Of a stretch of 64,000 nucleotides of DNA, positions 1-11,859 are shown one piece after another. This DNA is from Cavia porcellus. Its lineage: Eukaryota; Chordata; Mammalia; Rodentia; Caviidae. The position numbers and the translations under genes were made by a program. Below the pieces are notes generated by a model. That model searched no databases. It saw nothing but the letters and a program-made list of their open reading frames with translations, and was not told where the DNA came from. The first letter of the stretch is position 1, and each line of letters starts with the position of its first letter. The stretch is from positions 66,515,494 through 66,579,493 of the forward strand of contig NW_026947490.1 of NCBI RefSeq assembly GCF_034190915.1. The letters run 5' to 3'.

Positions 1-201
1 TCGGCATGGTGCCTGTGGGACCCTCAGGCTGTCTGTCTTTGTTGGGCAGGTTCCCTGGTGTGAATACAATTCAGTGCTCATCCACTGCACTGTTCCTAGT
101 GTCCGACTGTTGTTTGTATAGTTGAAAAGAAATCCAAGTTAAAATAACAAAGATGAAATGAACAAAAATAATTAAACAAAATACCCAACACTCATGCATA
201 T

Positions 202-204
<3 letters not shown>

Positions 205-236
<32 letters not shown>
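205..236. repeat. (CA)16 microsatellite
   Basis: Sixteen uninterrupted CA dinucleotides are read directly. The short open frames with runs of Cys-Val here are products of the repeat. Confidence 0.97.
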
Positions 237-238
<2 letters not shown>

Positions 239-420
239 GTGCACACCCAAAACACGCACACCTGAGATCTTTGAAAGTTTGAATTTCATTACATTTCTTA
301 AGTATAGTTACAATATATTTAAGAGCACAATGTATACAGTAGGAAACTTTTTGGATTAAGAGACTAAATTGATGAGTAATTAGCCCATTCTTTAAGTTAT
401 GAGCATAAAATTGAGCACAT

Positions 421-610
421 AGCCAGGAATGATGGCACATACTTATAATTCCAGCTACTTGGGAGGCTGACATAGGACTGCAAGTTTGAAGTCAGTCTGG
501 ATAATTCAGTGAGACTCTATCTCAAAAATAAGAAGTGAGGAAAGAGGTGTGGTTGAGGGAAAAATTACTTGCTAACATGCATGAAGCTCGCAGTTCAATC
601 TCTATACCCA
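421..610 (+). mobile_element. B1-ID dimeric SINE
   Basis: The left half follows a 7SL/B1 pattern: GCCAGGAATGATGGCACATA, then a CAGCTACTTGGGAGGCTGA-type block, then the 'gagactctatctcaaaaa' end of the B1 unit. The right half, after a short A-rich linker, is a diverged tRNA-derived ID unit ending in a B-box-like GCAGTTCAATCTC. Divergence from the younger copies suggests an old insertion. No clear target-site duplication is visible. Confidence 0.75.
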
Positions 611-839
611 CCTCAACTTCCAAAGGGCACAGGGTGGTAGAAAATTAGTTGTTCTTTATGCCAGGTTGGCATGAAACTACAGTTCAGGCAGGAAAAGGAA
701 ATGTACTATACATCTGAAAATCCCAGAAGGAAGAATTTTGGAAAATTTTACTGGAAGACAATGATAAATGGATTAGCATATGTGTGTAACCTCATGCAAA
801 CATCACACCATGTATACATGCATTAAAACATGGTATGGC

Positions 840-1710
840 CCCACAGTGGTATATGTGTACCCATGTTTATAGCAGTTCAATTTGTAATAGCCAGATCTTG
901 GAAACAACTTAAGTGTCCATCAACTGAAGAATGGATAAAAAAGTTGTGGTATTTTTATGCAATGGAGTATTACTCAGCTATTAAAGAATGATCACATTGA
1001 TATATTTATAAATAAATGGATGCAACTTGAGACCATACTCATAAGCGAAATAAATCAAACTCACATGTATACCGTATAGTCTCCCTAGTGTAAGAAATGG
1101 TAAGAATACATAAGAGTTTATAATAATCATGATTGCCCATTACATTGCTCTGAAGCCTTATAATGTCTGCATTCATTAGTTGGAATGGTTTTATCCCAGT
1201 TTGTTTGATTTTATTATCTGTGATAGCATAAACAACTATTTTAAAGAAAACAAGACATTAGGATAGCCAGAGCTGATTTAGTATCATCTTACTCTGAAGT
1301 CCTACTATGCTTTTGTTTTTCTGTTTCTCTTGGTTCTATCCTGTTATATCTTAACTGGATATTATTTTGTGTGACAGTATAACAAATTTGCTATGGAAAA
1401 TGAGATAATATAGTAGCCATTGTTCGTTCTCTGCTATTTGGTTCTGAAAGCCCTATAATGCCTTCATTCTCTTGAATGGATTTATACTCTTTTGTTATGT
1501 TTGGTACTATCGTATATGAAGCTATGCTCAACATTTCAAAGAAAGAGACATTATGGTAGTTACTGTTAATTATGGGTTGTCTTGTGGTAAAATGCTGTGT
1601 TACTTGCATTGTTCTGATCTGATATGCTTTGTTTACGTTCTCTTTTATTTTAATCTCTTTAAAATAAAAAAAAAATTTAAAAAACCATACTATGGCAAAC
1701 CATTAAATAC
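840..1710 (+). mobile_element. L1 3' end (ORF2 tail plus 3' UTR array)
   Basis: From about 860 to 1080 the sequence follows the well-known end of L1 ORF2 ('tagc-caatag-cc-aga', 'ggaaacaactt-aagtgtccatcaa', 'atggagtattactcagc'). From about 1130 it enters a 3' UTR made of degenerate units whose anchors (variants of GACATTATGGTAGTTACTG) start near 1131, 1254, 1403, 1547 and 1686. The same 3' UTR is found in the HAL1-like element at 19.2-20.1 kb. It ends in an A/T-rich stretch and contains no intact coding frame. Confidence 0.75.
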
Positions 1711-1892
1711 ACAAATTTATGTTTTTATACATCACTTAAGATAAATTTAAAAATACAGCTCAGGACAATGGGAAAATATCAATTTCTAAAGATGTGATTC
1801 CAGATGGAATACAAAAGTAGAGTGATAAAAAATAGCTCTTATTCTCACCAAGAAAAGTCATCGAGATTTCTTACATGGGAGGTTCATGAATG

Positions 1893-2560
1893 CTATTAAT
1901 TTTTTGTGTGTATTGGTTTTGTATCCCAATACATTGCCATATTTCTTTGTTAATTCCAGGAGCCTTTTGGTGGATTTCTTTGGATCTTCTATGTAGAGGA
2001 TTGTGTCATCTGCAAACAATGGTAATCTAATTTATTCCTCTCCTATGGCTCTCACCCAGGGCACAAAAGCAGTAAATCCTAGTGATGTTGTGAGGAAAAA
2101 GGAACGTTTCTCCATTACTAATGAGGATGAAAACTAGTACAACCACTATGGAAATCAATGTGGAGATGCCTCCAAAAACTAAAACCAGCAATTTCATCTG
2201 ATACAGTTATATCTTTTAAGGGCATCTTTCTAAAGAATGAAAGAAATCATATTACAGTGATAAAGCATACCCATTTATAGCAGAAAAACTCATAATATTT
2301 AATTATAGAAGTGACCTCTATGCTCATTGACAGACAAAGGGGTAAAGAAAATGCAATGTATACATACACAGCAAGCTATTACTTTGCCAGAAAGGACACA
2401 TGTGAGTCATGTGTGAGAAAATACAGGGATATTAAGAGCATAATCCTAAGTGAAAAGAAGCATATGTGGAAGGTTAAATATCATATGGTTTCTTTATATG
2501 AGAAACCCAAAATATAAATCCAAAGAGCAAAATAAAAGGGAGAGAGTAGAGAACATAGAG
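1893..2560. mobile_element. L1 fragment with 5' inversion (twin priming)
   Basis: On the minus strand, 1893-2045 encodes part of the L1 reverse transcriptase. The bases at 2005-2016 read FADD, the catalytic core, followed by T-I-L-Y. From about 2078 the sequence is L1 in the plus direction: 'aggaacgtttctccatt', then 'actagtacaaccactatgg', the usual ORF2 tail, and on to about 2560. An antisense internal piece joined directly to a sense 3' piece is the signature of twin-primed L1 insertion. The element is a dead fragment. Confidence 0.7.
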
Positions 2561-3975
2561 GTAGACTCTGTGGAAACCATAAAGGATCTGGAGAAGGGAA
2601 AAGGAGTAGGGAAGGGAAAGAGAAGTAAAAGCAATCAAGACATGAACTGTGTGTAGTCCAGCTTCTCAATATGAATTAATTAATATGCATGACAAACTAA
2701 TAGAAACACAAAAATGTAAGAACTATCTGAGTGATAAAAAAAGACAAGAAAGTCCTTGTAGTGCATAGGTTGGAAACACTGCCTCGTCCTCTTGTGTTTA
2801 ACAATGCTTTCCTGAGAGAAAGGTCGTGTGACATCTTAGAAACAGAAGGAGTTGGAATCTCAGCTCCACAGCCTGGCACAGCATCCGCCATCTCTGGAAC
2901 CGAGCCTCATCTGCAAAATCAGGAGGTCAAAATGGATAAAGTTGAAGATTAGATTCCTTTACATACATATATACTGAACTTTAGGTGTTTTTGTCAAGTT
3001 CTGTGACTTTAAGGAAATAAAACCACCCAAAAGTTGTTTATAGAAGGAATAAGGAGAGGGAATCATTGCAAATCAAAGAGATAACTTCATGGCTGACAAA
3101 GATGACACCCCTGGTCCAGCGGGGTCACCAGAGATGAGTGAGGACCTTTGTAAGTCAGGACCATGAGTACCAGCAGGCCCATGGACCTGGCCCCAGCACC
3201 TCCTGCTTCTGTGTGTTTGTGAATGTGTCCTTGGTGGGGCCAGCTCACCCTTGCTCCCATCCGTGCCTCCTCGTCTTGCTCCTCTGCTCAGTCATGCTGT
3301 CACCATCCACCGCTTTCCCTAGGGCAAGCTTTCAGCTTCAGGTCCCATTGCTGGTATTTACTGTTCAATAAATCACATACCAGAAGTAACAAGTCAAATT
3401 GCTTGATTTTATGTCCATATAAATGCTAGCAGTCCCTTGGAACTGATCTTCGTTTGAAGGTCTGAGATGTGGAACCCTTTCAGGAGCTACTGTGCACTTG
3501 TTTTTGACAAGCGTGGCCAGGGATCAGCTGCAGGCTCACCTTCCCCATGCACCACACTCCAACAGAGGGTGGGAAAGTCAGCCTTTCATTCGTAGTGGTC
3601 TGCAGCCCTGACCTCCTGTCTGTCTATGCCAGGGACCCCTGAAGGGTGACAGCCTCCTCCGTGGGTCACACTTGATGCTTGGATTGAGGATGAATGGGAC
3701 TGTCATCCACATTGTCACCTGCTAACCACACCATAGCACTGCCAGATGGAGTGGGAACAGTCCCAGGTGCCTCCGTGTGGTCGGCAGGTGCTTCTGTAGA
3801 CAGTCACCACTGCTAGGAGGGCTCCACAGCAGACCTGGGATTCACACTGTGCTGACTCCAACGGTAACAATGTAAAACTTTGCTTGATGGCCTTCCACAA
3901 TTTAGTGACCCATCAGCAGGCCTTTGACTTCTCAAATCAAGGACGAGGTCATTGGTCCTCAGGCACTCGACAGAG
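2561..3975. other. Unassigned stretch
   Basis: Begins with a purine-rich segment (2561-2640) that may be the tail of the preceding L1. The rest is mixed-composition sequence with no gene, no CpG cluster and, apart from the MIR-like piece at 2845-2942, no repeat that I can name. Confidence 0.5.
2845..2942 (+). mobile_element. MIR-like relic
   Basis: The order 'ggaatctcagctccaca ... tctggaaccgagcctcatctgcaaaat' resembles the central-to-3' part of MIR ('gaatcccagctctgcca ... gagcctcagtttcctcatctgtaaaat'). Only a partial and diverged match. Confidence 0.4.
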
Positions 3976-4298
3976 CAGTCAGTCCCCTTAGACACAAGCT
4001 CCCCATGCCAGATTCAACCAAGCTCAGATGGACACGTTTGGAAAAGAAAATGCACCCGTACTAACCATGTACAGATTTTTCTTGTTATTATTCCCTAACC
4101 GTACAGCGCAACAACATTTACACAGTATTTTTGTTGTCTTTGATGTAAGTAATCTAAAAATGATGCAAAGTGTCCAGAAGGATGCATACAGGTTATGCAG
4201 ATACCACCTACACCATTTTATGTAAAGGATTGTGCATTTGTGGATCCCCAAATCCCAAGTCCTAAAGCCAATCTTCTGCAGATACTGAGGGCTGACTG
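3976..4298. mobile_element. Tigger-type (mariner superfamily) DNA transposon relic
   Basis: The left end CAGTCAGTCCCCTTAG and the right end CTGAGGGCTGACTG are inverted-repeat partners. Just inside the left end is 'agattcaaccaagc', and near the right end 'tttgtggatccccaaat', both typical of non-autonomous Tigger copies ('cagtcagccctc.. attcaaccaacc'). It is 323 bp with no transposase. The flanking TA is not preserved. Confidence 0.65.
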
Positions 4299-4396
4299 TT
4301 ACAGTATTTTGCACTTCTGCACCGATCTCTCAACTTTGTGCTCATTTCTTTCTATGTCCATGTTCTATCCTTGAATTGCATTCTTTGCTTGCTGGA

Positions 4397-4773
4397 TGCT
4401 GTGGTTTAAATCTATCTGTCTCCCCAAGTCTACCCTATTCACAGGCGGGGCTTCTTGGAGGTGAGTGGATCACAAGTATGCAGTACTAAATTAGTCCAGT
4501 GGTGGGTTTATAGCTGGCTGTGATGTTGCAGGTGAAGCTTGTCAGGAAAGGGGCATTGCTGTCGGTGTGGCCAGGAGAATGCATATCTCCATCCCCCTGG
4601 ATCCTGAGCTGCTTCTGCCTGCTGTGTTGTGAACTCTGTCTCCTCCGCCATGCAGCCCTGCCTTGGAGCCAGCTGACTATGAACTGAAACCTCTACAAAC
4701 GGTAAGCCAAAATAAATCTTTCTTCTTTAGGGTTGTAGAGTTATGTATTGTGTCCCAGCAATGAGAGAAGAGC
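4397..4773 (+). mobile_element. ERVL-MaLR-type LTR, interrupted near its 3' end
   Basis: Starts TGCTGTGGTTTAAATC and has the MaLR middle (the 'ccttggagccagctgactatgaactgaaacc' type region) and the polyadenylation region AAAATAAATC. The 3' end 'cagcaatgagagaagag' breaks off where another LTR begins at 4774. The missing last bases appear to resume at 5463-5475 (GTAGCTATGGCAC, compare the usual 'agtaactaagaca'). Confidence 0.75.
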
Positions 4774-5462
4774 TGTGGTGGATTGAAAACTGGTGGTCAA
4801 CTTGCAATACCCATTGAACTGAGTCAGCATGGTGCTGAAAGTGGATGGCCCGCCTGAGGACTGTTGCCAGCATAAAAAGGAGACCCGGAGAGGAAGAGTA
4901 GTGTTGTGTGTTCTCCGTGGTGCTGTGGGTTCTCCTAGAGGAGTTTGTGGAGCTTCTTCCCTGATGTGAACTTGGCTGTTCTCATCATCAGAGGAGCTTG
5001 GGACCTTGTTGTTGCTGAGAATGGCTGCAGTTCACTTTGGGGGAGCCCTGGACCTTACTTTGAGCATCTCTTCCTGGCTTCAGTGTAGAACCCTCATTCT
5101 CCTAGCACGAGTCCTTCATCTCACTGTCCTAGACTTTCTGGCTTCCACTGCTGGCCTTTGGGCCTCCCCTCACAGATCTGTGAAACACTTACATGAGTCA
5201 CTGTTCTGGGCTCTAGGCCTCCAGTTAGACTCATGGGGGGCATTTTCATGGGCTCTAGGTCTTCAAATGGACTCAGGGAGGACATTGCTATGGGATCCAG
5301 GCCCTCAGCTGGATTTTTTTTGGGGGGGATCCTAGTGTGTGGAGAGATTTCCTGTACTTTTTGTTTTATATTTGATTTTTTGGGGGGTGACCCTTATAAA
5401 ATAATACTATAAATTATGTGTACCATATATAATTGTTTTCCTTACAAACCTTGACTACAGCA
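4774..5462 (+). mobile_element. LTR of an unrecognised retroviral-like family, copy 1
   Basis: Runs from TGTGGTGGATTG to GACTACAGCA (TG...CA) and is homologous along its length to the minus-strand LTR at 28850-29628. It has a TATA-like 'gcataaaaagg' near 4871 and three imperfect roughly 45-bp units near its 3' third (about 5205-5325). It sits in the last bases of a MaLR LTR; flanks AGAGC and GTAGC are a decayed 5-bp duplication at best. An open frame of 109 codons at 5006-5335 parallels one in copy 2. I could not assign a named family. Confidence 0.65.
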
Positions 5463-5475
5463 GTAGCTATGGCAC

Positions 5476-5885
5476 TAGATGATACTTTCCTTGGTACTCT
5501 TTCTTCAATTGAAATGACTTTGCCCAGAGACATCTGTATAGGTCCTTGTGAATTCTTTGACAATTTGACCTAAAACACAAACAGTGGTAAAGTTAACACA
5601 AAATTCATAACTATGCCTCTGCAAGACAATATCAAAGCCTAATTGGTCAACTAGTGACATCAAGTTTTCAGTCTGTGCAATTACTCATTGCAAAAGAAAC
5701 AAAATATCTTGAAATCCTATGATTCTTACATAAAAGAACCCTGACACACACTTGCAAAAATTGATCATGTTTCTAACAGTGCTTAGCATTGCCAATAAAG
5801 AAGTGTAAACTTAAAACAAGCTTTTATAAACTACCCAAAATAAAAAGATAACAATATAAAAGAAAGACTAAATTGTTTTTTGGGC
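5476..5885. other. Unassigned AT-rich stretch
   Basis: AT-rich sequence with no gene, repeat or motif that I can support. Confidence 0.5.
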
Positions 5886-6040
5886 TTGTATGTGTGTGAG
5901 GAAGATACCAGAGATTGAACACTGGGCCTCCACACTGAGCCACAGATATCCCAGTCCTTTTTACTGTCTTAAATTTTGAGATTAGGTCTCACTAACTTTT
6001 GATCTTCCTACCTCAGCCTTCCAGAGTACTGGGATGTTTT
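5886..6040 (-). mobile_element. B1-ID dimeric SINE
   Basis: Read on the minus strand: 'cccagtactctggaaggctgagg' (B1), 'agtgagacctaatctcaaaatt', then an ID unit with 'gggatatctgtggctcag' (A box) and 'agtgttcaatctctggtatc' (B box and 3' end). The 5' part of the B1 half is missing. Confidence 0.75.
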
Positions 6041-6989
6041 TCTATAAAATGATAATTCAAAAGTGCTATATTACAAAATGACAAAGAATATGTTGAAAAA
6101 ATTGAGAAACAGTTTTATGGAGTTAAATTGGGCATTTAATTACTAAAAACATTATTGTGTTTTCTAGAATACTTGATATTCATACATCTAATGACAGTTG
6201 ATGCTGTTTCTTACATCGTTCTAAGAAATCTTTGCTTTTGTAGTGAATTTCTTATTTAATGTATGTCTTGAAAAGGGACCTGAGTTGGGTAAGTTTAAGA
6301 CCCTGGACCTGGACAGGCCCTGGACATTGGCTCCTGCACCTGGGGCGGGGATTGTAGGAGAATGAAGTCATTGGGAAGGTGGGAAAGGGTCTGTCACCTA
6401 GGGAGGGCAGTTCAGAGTCCACGGTCAAGTGAAGAAAGTCGGATGAACTTCAGGATGAGAGCAAGAGAGCGAGACCTCAGGTCCACCTTCTAATCAGGGG
6501 AAAGGTGAAAAATCCCTAATAAAACAATTATTCAAGTCACGAAAAAGAAAATAAAGCAGTGAGTCAGTGGATATTCACTCACCACTTTACTTAAACTGGA
6601 TGCAGAGGTCCTCCCCTGCAGAACATGGGCGCGGGGTCAAGGCCTTGCTGCCTGGTCTGGGTCAGCCCTGTGTGCTTCCTCTCTGGCTTTCTGACCCAAA
6701 CCACACCCAGAAATCCTCCCCTCAGACACCGGCTTAAAGACTTACAGGAAGTTGTCTGAGTGCAGCATCCTTCCGGAGCATTCCAGCATTTCTATTCTTA
6801 TACTTTTCTTGTCAATATATAATTCAGGAAGAAGCAGGACTTTCATGGCATTTTGGATTTTCCAGGTATTCAACTACATTTTTACAGGAACCGCTCTTCT
6901 CTGTACTCTTAGTTCATCAGTTTAGATGTTATTAACTAAATTGCATAATCGTCATTGCAAGTGCGGCTGTCAGCAACACCTGACACTCA

Positions 6990-7145
6990 GTGCCACCCAG
7001 CTCAGCTGCCAACAGCCGAAGGGGACGGGTCTCCATGAGGGCTGCTAACTACCATGTGGCCTCTGAGAAGATTTTCCATCAAGGGGAGAGCACACTTTAC
7101 TCTGCACATATCAAGCAGAACATGGTCAAGACTGACTCTAAAGGT
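6990..7145 (+). other. Exon-like segment (weak candidate)
   Basis: An open frame from 6990 runs into AAAG/GTAAGT at about 7146, a strong splice-donor match. A possible acceptor CAG lies just upstream near 6990 ('cctgacactcag'). The encoded peptide (start MPPSSAANSRRGRV) matches nothing I recognise. One donor-like hexamer in 64 kb is expected by chance, so this is only a lead. Confidence 0.12.
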
Positions 7146-7634
7146 AAGTCAAGCAAGGGCACGCGCTGCAGGGTGTAGAAAGCAGGATTTTTGAAACTTG
7201 GTCAGTATGAAAGGAGAGAGAAAGAGCAAGATCTTTTTTTCTAAACCAAGCTATAACTGAGGTTAGTTACAGATTTTTTTCCGTAAAGCAAGCTTGCAGT
7301 TTCTGGTATGCTAGGAATGTAGAAGAGCCCAGAAGTACCATCCGCCCTGAATTCTGGTTAATCAAGCGGGTGCAGGTGCATTCCCCTGGGGGCCTCCTGT
7401 CCCTGGTCCTGCCAGACCTGACCTCCTGGATTTTTCTCCCAAGTTGGCCCTCTCTTTAAGGGATCCCATGAGTCTGCAGTTTCTGAAGTGACTTCAGTGT
7501 AGCATGCTCCCTAGCATCTTACCTGGTTGCGAGGCACAGAGGTGGACCCGAGCTTCTTCGCTTTAGTTTGAACATCCGGGCCTTCAAAAGTGCCACTGAG
7601 CTACATCTCTATCCCACATGGGAAGGGGAATTGC

Positions 7635-7648
7635 GGGGGGGGGGGGGG
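7635..7648. repeat. Poly-G run (14 G)
   Basis: Fourteen consecutive G bases. Such runs are prone to assembly or sequencing length error, so frames across it are unreliable. Confidence 0.9.
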
Positions 7649-8054
7649 TTAAGCCTGAGCATGGGGTCACTCTGTGCTGTAAACTACTCTTTCTCCACGC
7701 CCTCCCTGCCTCGAGGCACAGGGGAACACCAGCACACTCCAGCTGTGCACGGGCCTGGTCACTCACCTCCCACACATACAAGCAAAGGCCTCTCCAGGGT
7801 TTTCCACCTGCTGGGGTTGGCTCATGCTCCAGGGCATGCTGCTGTGCAGAGAACCGTGTTTTCCAGGGTCCCTTCTTCCTCTCACACAATCCTTTTAGCT
7901 CTGTCTCCTCACGTGATTTTGCCTCCTTCTCTCCACCCTCACTATACCACTCAATTCCAGCCTTCCACTTCTGAGGAACTAGTGCGGGAGACCCTTAGCT
8001 AATTCTTTAGCCTTGAAACTCTTCTCATCCATGCTTCCTTTATAGAAACACTGA

Positions 8055-8465
8055 ATATATTAATCAGCTTCTGCCGCTGTGACCAAATATATCTGAGAAA
8101 AAGAACTTGAAAGGGAAATGATTCTCTTTGACGTATGGTTTTAGAGATTTCAGCCCATGGCCAGCTGGCCGTGACACAGAAACCCCAAGGAGAGGGCGTG
8201 GCAGCAAAGAGCTGTTGGCACCATGGCATCCAGAAAGCAAGAGACCACGGACAAGCCAAGCCGAGGAGAAGGGGCAGGGACCTTTCAGAGGTGCACCTCT
8301 GTCCAGGCCCCTACTTCCTTTGTCTGGGTCCCCCTCCTACCAGCCCATTCAGCTATCAGCCCATTCATTTATTGATGAGGTGGGCACCCTCATGATCCAG
8401 TCACCTTTCTGGGCCCCACCTGTGGACATTGCTGCATGTAAATCTTTAGGGGACAACATATTTAA
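8055..8465 (-). mobile_element. MaLR-type LTR
   Basis: In plus-strand reading it begins 'ttctgccgctgtgaccaaatat-tctgagaa' and ends 'catgatccagtcacctttctgggccccacctgtgg ... ttaggggaca', the mirrored order of a MaLR LTR. The insertion is therefore on the minus strand. Open frames here are incidental. Confidence 0.7.
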
Positions 8466-9090
8466 ACTATGGCTTTGGAAGCAATTCTGACCATGTTATT
8501 TTTTGGTCTAAAATCCTGAACAGCACACACAACACACACAGTAAAGCCTGAATTCCTTAGCCTAGAGTGCAAAGCCCGCTGGAATATGGCCTTGCTTCAC
8601 TTTCTCAGTGTGATGTCCTGCCGTTTGAAGGACAGGCCACTTGTTACAAATATCTTTTCCTCTTTTCTCCATGGCTACTATTGCTTGAAATTCAAGATTT
8701 GTTCCTCTTTCATTTTCTGAGACGTTTTCCTCCTTTTCGCTCAGGAATGTGTTCTTCTCTGGCTCTCTACAGTTCCCACGCAAGTCAGCAATATAACACT
8801 GAGGACAATTATTATGATGGTTCATTTATCTTTGTCTCTTAATTAATAAGTGATGAGTTCCTCAAGGGTGTAGGTTGTGTCTTGGACTTCAATATGTAGA
8901 GGGCATGGTGAAAAATATTTAAATGAGGGCATTTGTTTAAAAGCCCATGGAAATGTTAATTGGGATATCAACACTTTGAGAACACCAACACCTCCTTCAT
9001 ATTTTTAATGTGGCAAGTTTATGTTAAAAAAGTATAAATTGAAAGATTTTTATGAGTTTAGTTCAAGAAAGATAAACTTTTGTTTCTCTA
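8466..9090. other. Unassigned stretch
   Basis: Mixed AT-rich sequence; a short CA-rich spot lies at 8523-8540. No gene or nameable repeat. Confidence 0.5.
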
Positions 9091-9091
9091 A

Positions 9092-9132
9092 GGCATATAT
9101 ATATGCCATATATATATATATATATATATATG
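9092..9132. repeat. AT microsatellite with perfect palindrome
   Basis: GGCATATATATATGCC at 9092-9107 is a perfect 16-bp palindrome, followed immediately by about 12 further AT units. Confidence 0.95.
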
Positions 9133-11859
9133 AGTAAAAACCAAATGTTGAAAACAAGATGTATAAAAATCAAGATTCTGAAAAACAAGTTTGCCCTAGC
9201 CTGTCTCTTGCTGTCTCAGATGCATGCCAATGGAAGCAACACAGAGGAAGAGATCCAGAAAACTGTCTTAGTGGGGTCTTTGTAAGAAATTTGTAGAAGC
9301 TATGATCCCTCTGCCTCATAATCCAATATGGTGGAAGAAGACACCAAGAGAGAACCTGAGAAAGAAATGACCACCAGGGGACATGCTTCTCTTGCTCAGG
9401 GAGCTGCAGTAACTGTCAGGCTTCCGAGGAAGATGATGCTGGAACGCAGAATTATGTCACACTCCTAGAATAGGTCAGCAAGAGTCCCACTGTTTACTCC
9501 GCACTCTGCTGAGATGAAAGGCCCTGCTGGCACAGGACAGAATGTTCCAGCACAGGATGTTGGTGTTAGAACACTGGTTATAAAAGAAAAGGGTCTTGTC
9601 TGGGGACAGTTTAGCTCTTAGCTACAACACGAGACAGTGCCACCATGGAAGCTGTCTTATTTAGTCTGAGGTTCCACAACTCTGCCTTTTATTGCCAAGA
9701 ATCAGTCTAAGGACTTTTCTCACAAGCTAATCAGGGCAGTCTAAGGGAGATCAAGGCAAGGCAAGCCAGTCATGAATGGGGGAGAGCTGGTCTGTTGTGT
9801 GGGTTCCCCTGCCTACGACACCAGCTGTTGCATGCAGTTCTGTATGTGTGCAGCAGGGCCTGCGGGGGACAGGTGGCTTGAGGTTGTTTCACAAGGCCCT
9901 GTATGGGCACTTTGCCTTCTTTTATTCTCTCCATGCAGCTGTAGTGCAAGCAAAATCAAAGCCATGCTTCTGCTGGGGTTTCCCCAGGAAAGGCCCTCTC
10001 TCCCCCACTGTCCTTTAGTCCCCTACACCCTGTGGCTTTGACATAGTTTATAAACACTGAGCCAACAGCTTGTCCTAACCCCAAGGTCAGCGCCTATAGA
10101 ACCTAGGGCATCTTGCAGCTGTGAGGCTTGGGAAAAACATGTGTCCTTCTAGGTGGCGGCAGGGGGCTTCATGCCAGGAGGGCCCTTTAAGGTTCCAAAC
10201 CATCCTGGTTTGCCTGAGGCTTTCCTGATGTGTCACTGGTGAGGATGCACCCACGGAAGCTCTCAATCTTGGCAAAAAGAGACAATAGCCATGTACTGCC
10301 AAGCCTGCCTGAATAGCTGTGGTTGTTCTAAACCGACTCTGTGCCTCTCAGACATAGTAACTTAATGCAGCTGATGCCATTTTCCTGTAGATGTTGGCTG
10401 CCTGAGACTCCAGAGCATAATTTGTACCTTTCTCTAGAGAGACAGTTAGATGCATTTGATGCAGTGTTAGATATGTTTAATGCAGGATGGCAAATCTTCT
10501 AGAGACAAGGGCTCAAACTGCCAAGTGCCAATGGTACAATTAAACCTGAAAAAACAACTCTGAATTAACATCTTCTATCTTAAAAGAAATGCACAATAAC
10601 GCATGTACCGTATGTTCACACCGTCTGAAAGTGTGCTCACCTACCTGCTGGTCAGTCCTTCTGTCCTTAGACACCTTTTCTAGGTTCATCTATGCAGCTT
10701 GAAATTTGAAATTATCTTGGAAAGACCAGCATTTGTTGGGCCCCTTCTCAGACTCCTTTCTGAGCTGTCATGGACCCTTCTTTCAAAGCCTCTCACCTTG
10801 GCTGGGATGCACGGTTGTGATAAAACAGACCTGACTTGGCCTGAGGGAGGAATCATTTATCTTAAGACGGGTTGTTATGTACAGAGGTATTTTCCAGAAG
10901 TGCTTAAAGTTTGAATGCTTGTGCTTAAATCATGCTTCCCTCCTGAATCTGCTCAACGACTTGTCCTGCCACTGGGTAACAGTGAACATCAACTCAGCAG
11001 CCACTTCAGTGCATCACTGCTGAGGTTTCTGTCACTCATTTTGCTTTAGGAAAGTCTAAGCATGGGACCAGCAGTTAGGTGGCTTGGCTGTGCTAAACCA
11101 AACTGACCAGGCTGGGACGGCAGCACGGTCAGGCTGCTTGGATGAGGCCAGTCTCAGAGGGTGGGGCCTGCAATCACAGGGGCTGCGCACTATTCTATGC
11201 CTTTGCCTGTTTTGATTTGCAGCCTGAGAAGTGCTCGTAGGCCAAAACTTCTGCTGCTTCTCAGAGAAAGAATCCAGACATTAATGAGGAAAGGAATTCA
11301 GTAGGATTTGGCCAGAGGATCGAATCTAGGACTAGCTCATCTTAGGGGAAAAAAATCACTTAGAAAATGTATTCAAAATCTGTTGCTACAATAATTCCCT
11401 TTTCCATTTATCTTTCCAGACACTTATTTCCTGCCTCAGAACAAATTCAAATGGCAAATTTAACTTTGGGTTAGAAAAAATGTGGCCTGCAACCACCGAT
11501 TGCTGCCATCTGAATCGTCCAAACGGTCCTCGGGAAAACCAATGCTCATTTGATTGATTTCTCCTGGTACCAAGACAGATTATGATTCATTGGCAAGATG
11601 TCCCCTGCAGTTTGTAGAATATTTTCAAGCAATGATCATGCTGAGGAGGCCTCTGGGTCCAAAGACAGTTTCTAAACGATATATCATGAGCTTTGTTGCT
11701 GAGCAAAGACTGCATTTTGAGATCTGCGAGCTCTGCTTGCTCCTGGCTTAAGCAGGACGAAGAACCTCAGCCAATTTCACCAAAATCAGCCCCAGGCTTT
11801 GACCTTTTCCACAAACTGCAGTTCTGAACTTTTGCTGCACTTGGGAAGTAGAATTCCCT
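9133..11859. other. Unassigned stretch
   Basis: About 2.7 kb without a recognisable gene. Several open frames of 60-90 codons on both strands overlap one another and show no domain. Some of it is likely decayed repeat that I cannot name by eye. Confidence 0.5.

Larger units (their letters stand above)
6041..8050. other. Unassigned stretch
   Basis: No gene recognised. It contains a weak exon-like segment at 6990-7145, a 14-G run at 7635-7648, and CpG-poor GC-richer DNA at 6290-6780 and 7600-7900. The overlapping open frames at 7568-8002 and 7618-7974 have no recognisable domain and both pass through the G run. Confidence 0.5.
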
